DNA from: Symbiodinium natans
Lineage: Eukaryota > Sar > Dinophyceae > Suessiales > Symbiodiniaceae
Length of the DNA: 64,000 bases
Reading direction: 5' to 3'
Assembly (NCBI GenBank): GCA_905221605.1
Contig: CAJNDS010002810.1
Span: forward strand, 205,865 to 269,864
This document shows, in pieces, positions 23,527 through 35,067 of this stretch; positions within the stretch are counted from its first letter, which is position 1, and every line of letters begins with the position of its first letter. Made by a program: the position numbers and the translations under genes. The notes beneath the pieces were generated by a model. The model did not search any database and had not been told where the DNA came from. It worked only from the letters and a program-made list of their open reading frames with translations.

Positions 23527-26155
23527 TGTTATATCATGCCTGAACCTTCTTGCAGACTTTACGTTCGGTTCTGCAGGGATTCGCGGGCTCCAGGTCCCCA
23601 GGTGTCAGCCGCGGCACACGCTGTGCAAGCTCGATGGACTCCATGTCCAAGCCGTTTTCCTGGTCAGGCGGCTTGCAGATCGACCCAACACTCCATTGAG
23701 CGAAGTCGGCGAAGGCTAAAAACGCGAAAAACTCATCCTCTGACCCTCCCTGCGGCACGATTTGCGCCACTTTGCGCCCTCGCCGTCGCCATCCCCCGCT
23801 CGTGCAGCTGAGAGTCCATGTCATCGCCGTGCTCGAAAAGCTTGTCCTGTTGGATGGGGGTGTTCATTGCACGGTGTTCATGTGGACTGGGATCAGGAGT
23901 TCTGTGGCTTCCCTACCCCACCAGATCAACACGGGACTCTATGATGTGCCCTGGTTCACTTAATGCTGCACCGCGGTGCCCTCGACCCACCTCCCGAACA
24001 ATCCCACACCCACCTGTGTGGGGAGCCCCCCCTGGAAGCCCGAGATCACAGCTCGGTCATTCTCCGCGAGATTCCTCAACTGTGGTATGGTTTTTTGGCC
24101 CAACCTTGCTACCTGCATTTTGCATGGCCTCAGCACACTGACCAGCCTTGATCCCAAGTGTCTATTGGGAAAAAACGGCTAGTTGCAAAAAGTTGTGATC
24201 CTTTGATGAGACAGCATGAAGTTTTGAACAGCGACTGTAGCAGCTGCACGTCGAGCATGGGCTTGTTCATGGTGATCTCGCCTTGTCTGAAAGATCTCGA
24301 ATGCACCCTGCCCTGTGGCCTTCTCGCAAGCGAATCACGCTGAACACTGGAGAGGGGTCCAAGGAGTTCTTAACCTCTACAAGCAAAGCTTCTGACACGC
24401 CGGAGCATTGGAGGCTTCCGTTCTGAACATGCGTTCAGAGTATGCGCACCACGTGCAGAGAGCGTCACAGTGGAACAATGGGAGAGTTGCATGCCGTTCC
24501 ATGAACTCCCGAAATCTCCCGAAGCACAACCCAAAGGCAGGGCGCTGATCACTGCCAGCTTCTGGACAACCTAGCTCCGACGGAGAGGTGCGAGGGCTTT
24601 TAAGATTTGGGCTTCAGTGAAGGGCCCTAGATGCCCATTGGCCAGTCCCTAGCATGTCTTCGCATCTTGTGGCTTTTTGGTTCAGCGGTTTCGGCAGATT
24701 TGGTTTGGAGACAAGGAGTTCAGGGCTTAGTGTGAGCGTGCTTGATGGGCTGTCCCAAGCCCACCGAACCATCCGAACCCCCCCCAACCTTCCAAGGAAA
24801 ACACAACACCCAAACACCAAAGGAACATAGCGAACGCATGTTGTTAGAACTGGCTCATGAACAGACCCGACCAACTTTGGTATTGTAGAGCCTCAGACTT
24901 TCAGAAGCATCAAGACTTTTAAAGTGTTTTGGGCTACGTCCAGGAAGTCCCAGCATTCGCTGAGCATTCAACATCAAGAAGATGTTCTACGCAAACCAAG
25001 AATGTTCGAACATCTCAAGCGAATCAAATCAGGACAGGCCTATGCACAGGCTGCTTTGTCCCCAGACTCCCACGACCCTTTTGTCCCCTGGCCGCCATCT
25101 GGCAGGGCCGGACGTCAAAAATGACTGCAGCCGTGCGCAATGAAGCAGAAGCCCTCTCAGCCCGAAGAAAACCGAGAAAACCCTAAACTTGAGGCCTTGC
25201 ATCAATCCTGAGACCCGCGAACCAAACCACGCTGCCTTCGCTAACAGTTGCGTCTCGTTGCCGAACTTTGTTTCAGCTTGGAGGTCGTCCTGAACTCGAG
25301 GATTTCAATCGAAATCTTCGGAAGGACCCCAGAGGTCATGAAGCGCGTTCGGGACAGAAACATGGTCCCTTCTAGATTCTAGCCTAGCTCAAAAAGCTCA
25401 ATGTTGCTTTGGTGCACTTTGTCGCTTCTGTCGCTGCAGCCTGCGATTGTTAAGGAGGGTGCTTCTTCTAACTGTTGATGACAGGGTTTGCAACGGGTGC
25501 TGGGAGGCAACTTCCCGAAATGGATTGAATCGGCTTGAAATGACTAGGACTAGGAGAGAGAACCGCCCAGAAAGCCTGCTCCGAGTTGGCATCGTTGGCC
25601 TCCTCATTCATGACGACCTCCATGTCTGTGACGGACCTTAAATGGCCAGGCAACACAAGGCTATGGCTTCTTTGGCTGTATCGGTCAAAACAGGCTGCAT
25701 TCTTGGACAACAGCAGCTGTCAATTCTGCGCCTTTGAGCAGTGTAAAGACCCACTGTACCCCTCCAAAAATGCCAATGTCATGCATCGTCGTTAAGCCAA
25801 AGTCGAAGTCACAGTCCGGCGCCGACATCGGGAATTTTGAAGCCCAAATCCCACATGCTGTGGCCGTGGCTGGAAAATGGTCGACGCCATCTGCCTCACC
25901 TGGACGTGTTCAGGGCACAAGCATTGCAAACCGTGTGCTCGTTCTGATTGACATCAAAAAAGCTGCAGAAGTCGTCTCGGCAACCAGATCCAAAAGAGTT
26001 ACTCCGCACAATTTTGGTGGCATTTTGTCTGGCTGCGCTTGCTGTGCGTGCCTGCGGGTCTGTGAAGAGTGTGGGAGGGGTGTTGTGTTAGGTCGCTGTA
26101 CAGTGATGCATGTTATGAGCGGAGCCCGCCCGCTCAGGACGGAGGTGTGTTTTCT
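23527..26155. other. Spacer, no gene recognised
   Basis: No gene, RNA or ordered repeat recognised. Open frames stay at or below about 150 codons. Confidence 0.45.
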
Positions 26156-26461
26156 CCTAGGTGTGGTGGGCCTTTTGTTTGCCTAGGCGTGGCGGGACCC
26201 TTTTTTCTTCTCGTAGGTGTGGTGGGACCCTTCTTTTGCCTAGGTGTGGCGGGACCCTTGCTTTCCTAGGTGCGGCAGGGCCCCTTGATCCGGGTTCTTG
26301 TGCTCTTCGCAATTAGCCGTGCAAATTACCGCACGTCATGCCATGAAGAGAAATGGTTTCCAAAACCCAACTTAATTCATTCCAAGCCCGTCATTCTTAA
26401 ACGCATGGTTTGCAATGGGCGGGGGGAGGGGACGCCGGACCCTCAAGCCAACGCACTGCAC

Positions 26462-26935
26462 ACAAAACATCTTTTCGTGACAAGTTCATTGCCTGAGACA
26501 CTCTTTAAGCCAGTGTCTTCAAGCCAACATGAGCCAACGCCCTGCGCACAAGCCATCTTTTTCGTGACAATTGCGTTGTGTGAGACACTTTTTTTGCAAA
26601 CTCTTCAAACCAACATGAGTCAACACACTGCACACACACACACACTGTCTTTTCGTGACAATCCCGTTGTGTGACACACTTTCTAAGTCAAACTCTTCAA
26701 GCCAACATGAGCGCACTGCGCATCTTTTCGTGACAATTTCGTTGCTTGAGGAAACTTTTTGTCAAACCAACATAAGCCAATGCACGGCACGCAAACCATC
26801 TTTTCGTGACAATTTCGTTGCGTGAGACACTTTTTGTCAAACTCTTCAACCCAACATGAGCCAACGCACTGCACACAAACCACCTTTTCGTGACAATCTC
26901 GTCGTGTGCATGTGCATCCCGCAAAGCAAACACTT
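26462..26935 (+). repeat. ~75-95 bp satellite, six direct units
   Basis: Each unit carries CATCTTTTCGTGACAATT, then CGTTG(C/T)GTGAGACACTTT, then TCTTCAA(G)CCAACATGAG and GCACTGCACACAAAC. Unit anchors lie at about 26469, 26554, 26647, 26721, 26797 and 26881. More diverged units continue to about 27330. The minus strand stays open through several units in two frames and would encode a repeat containing RNCHEK or SLTKSVSRNEIVTK. I regard that as a by-product of unit lengths near multiples of three. Confidence 0.85.
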
Positions 26936-27034
26936 TGCAAAACCGTATTGTGCAACGAAGCTGTCGCAAGTAACCAAAAAGTGTTGAAGAGGAAAGTTTT
27001 GCGAACGCTGTCGCGCAGAAAAGTTTTACAAAGA

Positions 27035-27074
27035 GGTGTCTCACGTAACTAAATTGTCACGAAAAGATGGTTTC
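27035..27074 (-). repeat. Inverted satellite unit
   Basis: GTGTCTCACGTAACT followed by AAATTGTCACGAAAAGATGG is the reverse complement of the satellite core at 26462-26935. One unit has therefore been flipped relative to its neighbours, and it could pair with any of the direct units. Confidence 0.75.
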
Positions 27075-27620
27075 TGCGACGCGCTTTCGCAAAACTTTCC
27101 CAGTCAACACTTTGATTGCAAACCATCGTTTGGCAACAGCTGCGTTGCACGATACACTTTTGCAAAGTCCTTTCTTTGCGGGATACACTTAAAACTGTTC
27201 AAGCCAACACCTTGAACACAGGCCATGTTTTCACGACAGCTTCGTGGCACGATGCATGATTGCAAAAGCTTTCCAAACCCTTGGACACAAGCCATCTGTG
27301 CGTGACAGCACCGTACCGTGATTCAGCTTTGTAACATTCAAGCCCGAAGCTTGTTGATTTTCACCGCAAGTTGAACTTGAACAAGCATTTTTGGCATGCT
27401 CATGTCCTGTCTCGTCGTAAACAGCAAAATGCTGCATTTTGCGAAAGGCATTTAGATTGCGAAGCAGTGCCTGGCCAAGGGGGCCCGCCCCACCTAGGAG
27501 AAGCATAGGGTCCCGAGGAAAAACAACAACAAACAACAAAAAAACGCAGAACCAAGGACTAAGGGACCACGGGACCCAGGGCCCACACCTAGGAAAAAAA
27601 AGGCCCCGGCCGCACCTACC

Positions 27621-30571
27621 AAATTTTCAGACACCGGACCCCCCTTGCTCAGCGTTCAACATGAGGTTGTTGCCACAGCAGTCACCCACTTCAAGGCTTG
27701 GCTTGAGAATCTCTGGTTTACAGGTGCCGGTTCCTACATCCTCAAGAGAACCGCTCCTTTGAATTGAACGTGCTGTTCTCATGAGCCCACATGAGGACAC
27801 GAGAAAGACTCTTGCAAGACATGTGAGGCAAAGTAGTGAAGAGGAAGAACTGCCGACGAAGTGAGGCATGTTGCCCAACCAAGGCTTCTCAAGTGCTAGC
27901 ACTGCAGTTGCATGCAACCCCACTGCAAGGCCGTAGGCCTGTGTCAGCAGCTGCTCCAGAGGCTTCAGCACGATGCTAGACACGGAATTCGAGAGCAGCA
28001 AGGAAAAGCCGATCATCCTAAGACGTCAAGGTAACGGCAGGTCGAAGCTAGGGCCGTGAAGGGCGGCATCAGAGGCTTCAAGGGACTTTGTTTCTCACCT
28101 GAATCGTCCAAAGGGGACAAAGGTCAACCTTTGGGGGCTTAACGGGTACTGCACCAAAAAATATGCAAAAACTGCACGTCCGCCTCTTTCATATTCCATG
28201 TCTCACTCTGAATTTCAGAAATACGAAAGTCCGCGGGAGGTCGCATCCCTTGACTTGACTTCAAATCAAACCCCCTTCGATGCGCAATGAGCAGCAGCAT
28301 CATGACCAGCAGGAGTAGGACGACCTGATTTTGCCGGATTCTGCTCAAGGCTACCTGCCGGCATTCCAGATTCAGTCTTAAAACATGGTGCGGTTGGCTG
28401 CATGCCGGCCCAATATGCATCCAAGCAAGAGACAGCTAAACCCTGAATCTGCTTTGCCTCAAGCGCATGACGGAGAAAAGCCGAGTTCATCAGGGGGCCC
28501 ATCTTTTGTGCTGGGTTTTTTCTTCGGATAGGCTTTCGAACTTTCGGGGGCATCGGAAATATCTCAAAATCTCGAGAGGCTTTGTTCAGATCATTCCACT
28601 TCCAAGCTGGCTGGGTGAGGTTTGCCGCTTCACCACGGACAATGCTGTGCCTCGTAGGCTTCTCGTTTTGGTGATTCGAGCCCTGGACCCTCCGCTAAGA
28701 GCAGCTGCGTCGCATTCATCCACGCGTCGAGCCGGTTTGGCTCCGAGAAGTCAAACTCCACGATGATGTGTGTGGACCCATAGACCTGCGTGACTGGCAG
28801 GAACTTGCAGCTTGCAAGGTTTAGAACCTGAAGCCCAACACGAACAGCTAAAACATAATCATTCTCCGCAAGCAAAGAAAGTCGTTACATGTCTCTACGC
28901 ACCTCCGCAAGCTTTGGGAAGCGATCACTTTCGCTTGCTTGCAGAACCTGTCCTATCAGACCAGGAAGAAGGCCCGAAGCACCCAACATCCCTCAACCTC
29001 ACTCGACCCTGAAAAAGTCGAAGCACGTTGGCATTAGCTCCAAGCTCAGGTACCACGCTGTTGCTGATCCGCTTCGGGTGGCCAGTTGCAGTGATCCATG
29101 GCAGTGCCTGACCGCCGCCCCAACTTTTCAATTGCTCTTGAATTCAAGATCTTGGATCCAAGGCTGTCGGTCAGGGCTTTTGTTCTGGCAAGGGCTGAGA
29201 TAGAGACCACATGCTTTCAGCACAGATTTATATCCACTTCCATCCAGAATCAGTCAATGATCCCCTGTGAAGCCCACAGCCAGCCCAAAGCCTCGACTCC
29301 CTAAACGCGCTGGAGTGCCACAGGTGCGTTCCGGTGCCTGCGTGACCTCTGCTGGGTGCTCCAGCCCAACTTTGGCGCGCACACGCCATGGAAAGTAAGA
29401 CCTGGGATCTGCACAGCCCTTAGTACACTAAGCTGCCCTAAGCGGCCCTAAGCTGCCCTAAGCTCCATCACGGATCTTTCGGTTCCGGTCCTGCTCAGTT
29501 CGAGCTTGGGGTTGCTCCAAGATGTGACCCCTTTGGTTGGCCTTTCCTGTGGCTCTCACGCTGGTGACGTCGAAACATTTAAACTTTTAAACCTCCTCTT
29601 CCTCTTCGAGCTACTTGTCGCTGAAGAAGCTCACGAGCTCCTGCTGTCAGAACTCAAGTACGTGTGAAATAGCTGGGTGGTTGCTACTTGTGCTTTTCCT
29701 GCCACCATACATTTCTCAAATACCTTTTGTATGGCTCAGACATGCCTGATCTGGCGCCTACGGCCTACGGGCAGGTGAAGAGGGATCTCCTGGAGCTGAC
29801 CAGGGAAGTGCTGCGGTGACCGGGTGTAGCTTGCTTCCTTAGTTCGCTGCAGAAACAAGTGGGCATGAAATTGGTGCCGTTGTGCTGTTGTCAAATTTGG
29901 CTCCATGTCGGATCTGCACGGAGGCTCAGGGCACTGTAAGGTTGCAGTGCTCGGGCTCTCGTGACTCCATTGCCTCTAGCGCAATTCTATATTCTAGGTT
30001 TTAAGAGCCGACCACACATCCTTGTGCCATGTGCATTCCCCAGCCCAACCCCGCATGATCCAGAGCCCAGTGTCCAGGATGTCCATGAAGGAGTGCGGGG
30101 ACCAGTCCTGGAAAGCCATGCTCTCAGCATTCTCAAGTCTGAACCTCGCCGAAGTTCCGAAGCCGCTCAATACCCCAAGCGTCTCAAGCCATATCCAAGA
30201 CTTCGAGGTCCTCTTCGGGATAGGCCCAGAGGTTAAAAAGCGGCATGATCATGACCTTTTGGCAGGGTCAAGGTTCCAAAGACTCAGGCCGTTCCGGGGT
30301 TCTGGGAGGTGAAGAGCCCGTGATTGTTCGGAAGCGCACGAGGCGGCGCAAAGCACGTGAGAACCCAACCCAGCTAAGCTAGAAATACAGTGCTCGGAAC
30401 TTCTGAACCTTTAGGTAAGTTTGCATGCCTGTTCTTTTCTCGGGGAGTTCTTCTTGGGTCTCGGCCTTGTAAGGATTTGTTAAGCCAAAATAGACCTCAG
30501 TTTTCACTACCCTCTCTAAAAACCGGACTTGGACGTTGGCGAAGCCCCCGACCTGCCCCCACTCCCCACAA
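27621..30571. other. Spacer, no gene recognised
   Basis: No gene recognised. A short tandem of CCCTAAGCTG/CCCTAAGCGG words lies at about 29428-29464. Open frames are at most about 130 codons and are unrecognised. Confidence 0.45.
29428..29464 (-). repeat. (CCCTAAGCTG)n short tandem
   Basis: About three to four copies of a 10-bp unit with the CCCTAA core. The core recalls telomeric repeat, but the unit length differs. Confidence 0.6.
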
Positions 30572-30765
30572 GGTGTGGGTGGGTAGGTGTGTGGGTGTGT
30601 GGGTGTGGGGGTGTGGGGGTCTGGGGGTGAAGGGATGTGAGTGGAAGCGTGCACCGGAGCGTGTGGGCATTGGCGTTGCCGTCGGTGTAGGCGTGAGCGT
30701 GAGTTGTGTTGGTTGTGTGTGAGTGTGTGTGTTGTCTGCGTCTTCTGTGTGTCGTGTGTCTACTG
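30572..30765 (+). repeat. GT/GGGTGT-rich low-complexity tract
   Basis: GTGTGGGT and GGGGGTGTGG words (30572-30630) are followed by GT-rich sequence from about 30690. On the opposite strand this gives Thr/His/Pro-rich translations that extend a spurious 247-codon frame (30516-31259). Confidence 0.8.
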
Positions 30766-33700
30766 TGTGACTCTCTGTCTCCGTGCTTCTGCTTGTCTCT
30801 ATGCCCGCCATTCAAGCCGCCCATGACGCCCACCCAACTCCAGCCACACCTGCACCCACCTGGGGGGCCTGGAGGGGAGCTGTGGCGGGAATCAGAAAAA
30901 AAACAAATCGGGGAGCCATCGGAACCGAAACTGAAACCGTCAGAACTTAAAAGAAAACCTGAATTTCCTGAACAACCCCACGGAATTAACCCCGGAAATC
31001 CCATGCAACATCCCTGGCTCGGGGAGAATAAAGAAAAACGCATCAGAATGAACATGGCTATGCGGCCTGTAAATGGGCATGCCTGAAGCGAATCGTTTGA
31101 ACGAGTGAAGGTTGGCGGCCGTAAGGAGGCACGGCGATGCGTTACATGCATGCCATTTTTGTTGCGCTTGCACATTCGGGTGGGCTCACTAGCATCGAGT
31201 TGCAGCTCGTGCAGAGGTTGTAGTTTCAAGCGGCCACAATCTGCGGAGCGGCGTGCCAAATAGGCTTTGCCGTGACTAATTGCTTACTTGATATGCCACA
31301 TGCGAATACGTAAGAAGTCAGGTTGGTGGTGTTTGATCTCATGGTCGCTAGTATTGCTGTGGTCTCACATGGCAAGAATAAACGCCACAAACCTACCAGT
31401 CTCTTAGACTAATGACTCCTGCAGTCACTTCGTCGCACATGCGACTCAACCATGGAGTAGCCGCCTTCACTTTTGTAAACTGTGCAGGTATGTATCCATC
31501 CCCAACAAGGCGAGGGGCGAGCAAAATGATCAGGCAAGCTGTCCGTGTGGACCTGGTCAAACGGACGAGGAAATTGCTCTAGCACTTCCAAGCCTTTTAT
31601 GGCGAGAGCAGAATGACTTTAAGCTAGGAGCGAAGAGAAACCGATTTCAAGGGCTTATTTGCATGTCAGTGACCTGAAAGTTCCTGCGCTTTTCGAGAGT
31701 TTTGTAAGAACTTTCGAAGATTGTTTGTTGTGAGGGTCAGGGGAGGCTACGACTAGGACAGCTACGAACACAAATCGGGGGCCCGGCCAAATCCACGGAT
31801 AAGAATGTAGAAACCCAGAACTGAGAACAGAAAGCAAACCCCCTGTCCTATGTAAGGCTCCTATCAACTCATCCCTTCAAAGTTAGCCGTAGCGGCAGTG
31901 CTGTCGTCAGCTTGGAAGAGATGAGTTTCGCCTCAGTTTTGCAGAAGCAGGGCTCATACATTTGCCTCCATAGCGGTGAAGTAGTATCGATGACCACCCC
32001 CCCCCCCCCACTCTGACCCACTCTACAACCAAATATCCGCTGCCTACGGGTCGCTGACAAACTATGGAAAGAGCCTGTCATTTTTGCCGCCAAGCTGAAC
32101 TTTACGTCGACATTTTATCTATCACACTCCTCTCGGAATTTCCGCCGAAAAGGGCTCTCGCATGCTCAGGGTCGAAGTTGTGAGTGGACTGATCTTTGGC
32201 CGAAGTGCTGTCCCAGCTCCATCGTCCACAGAACCCATGCCGGGCAGAAACCTCCAAGGATGTTCAGTGGGATTCAGGAAACATTCGCAGCGTGGCAGCC
32301 GTGGCGGCAAGCAACTCTACTGCTGTCAACCTGCACCAACAAACTGTGCCCCTGCTGCTTTGGACCCCGCGGCCTCAGGAGCTTCATCCTTTCAAGTGAT
32401 AGAATGGCATTGTGGACGAGTCGTAGCTGTTGGAGCTAGGATTGAAGTTGAGAGGTTACGCTCGTCCCTCAACCCAGGCTAGGTGGCTTTAGCAGTATGA
32501 GGATGCCCTATCGCAGTGAACGTTGAGGTCAGCTTTGTCTTCAACAGTTGCTGGCCGGACCTTGGGTCCTCAACTTTCAGCACAACAACGTTCCATCGAT
32601 GTCCTGCACACCCTGCCCCTGCAAAGACAGGCCATTGTGCTTCCCAGACCCCGAAGAGCAAACTGCGGAGAGGGTTCCTTCAACCCCCCCCCCCCCCAAC
32701 CCCCTGCCCCTTCTCCACGTGAGCCGGGCATCAGTTTCGTGAAGCGACCGGCCCGGGCTCCCAGCTTGGCTATGCGGGCCTCACGTGGCTTTGGAAAACC
32801 CCCCTCTTCCCTTACTCTTCAATTTTCAGCTGGGTACCTTCTGAGTTGTGCACCCCAGCAACTCCTCAGCCTTGAAAAGAATTCTCCCCCACGATTCCAC
32901 CGTGTGTAAGTCTGCAGTCATATCAGGTCTGCGGCTGAGGTGCTGCACGCATGATGATCACGTTGTTGGACACGCTGTCCTCGGCCACCTGGGCTGCTGC
33001 TTTGGCAAAGTACGAGGCTTGAGTGTACTGATCCCCCAAACGCTCTGCAGCTACCTTAATTGCTTATGGACAGCGGAGATCTGAGAAGGCCTGCCTCGAA
33101 AACATACCCTTGGTGCCAGGCAGGCTCATCTGCGGAGGTGATGTAGGACAGGTCCAACAAGAGCGATGCCTTTAAACTCTCTGCAAAATATTTTCTGCAA
33201 CAGCAGGAGCCAACTGTCAGGAACCTTGAGGGGGCACGGTGCACAAAGGGAAGAAACACGCGGGCACAGCGTCCAGACTTCGGGGGGAGGAGTGATGATT
33301 TCTCGACTCTGCAAAGCTCGGAGCTCCGAGGTCCTTAAGGCACGTGACTCACATGACTGACAGTTGCCTCGAGTTTTTTTTGGGAGTCTCAGATGGACTC
33401 CTGGACTCCTGGAGGCCTTTTCAGAGGCTGAGCTATAGCTTCGTTAGAGACTCAAAGCAGGGAAACTGTTGCAGCCAATGCCGACCCAAATGCCGCACCA
33501 ATCAAATCCTCGGCGAGAAAGCATGAGGACTGCACGTAGCTGGGCAACTTCTACACAGGCGATGGCACGGAATTAGTGAATTCAAAGCACAATTCCGAGC
33601 TTCAGAGTTTCTGAGAAGATTCCATTTGTGAGACTTGAGCAGCGGCCCTCCTTGAATCTGATGCAACGTCGTCCAGCTCAGAAAGCTTGACACGCTTCAC

Positions 33701-35067
33701 TACCATTCACTTCACGGCTTGGTGCAAGCCCTGCCCCACTTCCGCGCACATTGTGTATGCGCTGGCAACGAATGGAACCCTCACGATTCAAATCACAAGA
33801 AGACACACTTCCTTGGTTGACAGGCGGCCATCCAGAAGAAGAACGAGTTCGGATAGCTCTTCCTGAGTCTTGCACTACAAGCATCCTACAGCTCTGGAGC
33901 ATATACTTTCAGCCCCGAGCCAGGTCTGCATAGAGCACTGAAGACGGTCACTCACACACACAAACAACATCAGCTTGCCAGTCACCTCTGGCATCTGGCA
34001 CCTGCCGGTTCTCACACGTCGCCCAACGCACGTCAAGATTTTGCCCACAAATCTGTGGCATGTGCAGCAGAGACTCGGCATGCCAATGGACTGTACAAGC
34101 AGCTCGAAGATGAAAGCGACACCAACCTCACAAGCCCCCGAAGCTTGCAACATGCACTTCCTTCAGCACGTTGCGCTCCCGGAGTACGTGGTTGCTTGAG
34201 GAGCCGCGCCAGGTAAAAAGTAGAGCAGGGCTATATGACTCCGTGCCTTTTGTTGCAGGCTTCGGGCGTGCTAGATCCGACTTTCCTTACATCCCATCAT
34301 CTGTCAACACCATACGTTCCTGCGAGAAATTGTTTCCGTGTTATCTTGTTCCCGCTTCGAATCCTCCTTGCACTCTTTGCCCAGAGACAAAGGAACTCTT
34401 GTGGTGCACCCATCCGAGCTTTAACCCAACAGTCGGGCACAACACCCATCCAGAGTAGGCCTCTCCTACTTAAGGGAAGGGCACCCGCCGAGGCTCTGTT
34501 GCATCCCATTGCACTTCTACCTACTTGCCTCAAGTAACACTTTCCTCTGGCACGCAGGTTCCCCGAGGGGAATGTTCATACATACGTTATGCCTGCGACA
34601 CAGCCACTCTTTGCCATACGAGCTGCAAATTGGCACGAAGCATATCCTTCACGTTCTACATGCGCTGTGTGCTTGTGGTCTGCTTCTTGGAATTACGCTC
34701 CTTCGCTTCATAGGAGTATTTCGCGATTGGGCTACCTGGTTCCATTTTGTAGTCAAATCCACCCTCGCATTGCATGGCTTTTCTGCTGAGACAGCTGCTG
34801 CAGTTTTTGCAGCAGCTAGGCGTGCGCAACACTCTTTGCAGTCCCTCCTCCTACTGCTGCTGCTGCTGGACGGAGGAATCGGAACAACCTGCTGACGTTG
34901 GAGGTGCGTCCAAAACTTCTCATGGAGAGGTGCTCCTGGAAGACGCGCCTGAGGGACCATGCCGCATGGCTTGGGATGTCACGGTGGAGACGAGCTGAAG
35001 CAGTGTCCGAGGGCTTTCTTGACTCAAGTGATTCCAATCGCCTTTCACCTCTGATCCTTGCTTGTTC
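30766..35067. other. Spacer downstream of the papain-fold-like gene
   Basis: Read on both strands without recognising a gene. Short C runs occur at about 31998-32010 and 32687-32698. A TGC run at about 34854-34868 gives poly-Leu or poly-Ser in open frames near 34509-34960, which are not called. Confidence 0.45.

Larger units (their letters stand above)
26156..27620. repeat. Composite repeat island with inverted arms
   Basis: The left arm (26156-26285) has five tandem units of about 26-30 bp with core CCTAGGTGTGGCGGGACCCTT. The right arm (27477-27620) carries the same motif in reverse complement, for example GGGCCCGCCCCACCTAGG and, further on, CACACCTAGG, followed by AAAGGCCCC. Between them lies an array of about 80 bp units, with unequal divergence and at least one inverted unit. 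The layout resembles a non-autonomous mobile element or a nested satellite. No transposase-like frame is present inside. Confidence 0.7.

Noticed and set aside
26519-27044. Repetitive minus-strand protein encoded by the ~80 bp satellite
   Set aside because: Two different frames are open across the units, and unit lengths vary (about 74-94 bp), so the repeated peptide changes frame. This fits a satellite better than a gene.
30516-31259. 247-codon minus-strand frame
   Set aside because: Its C-terminal half is His/Thr/Pro repeat from the GT-rich tract, and the rest has no recognisable motif.
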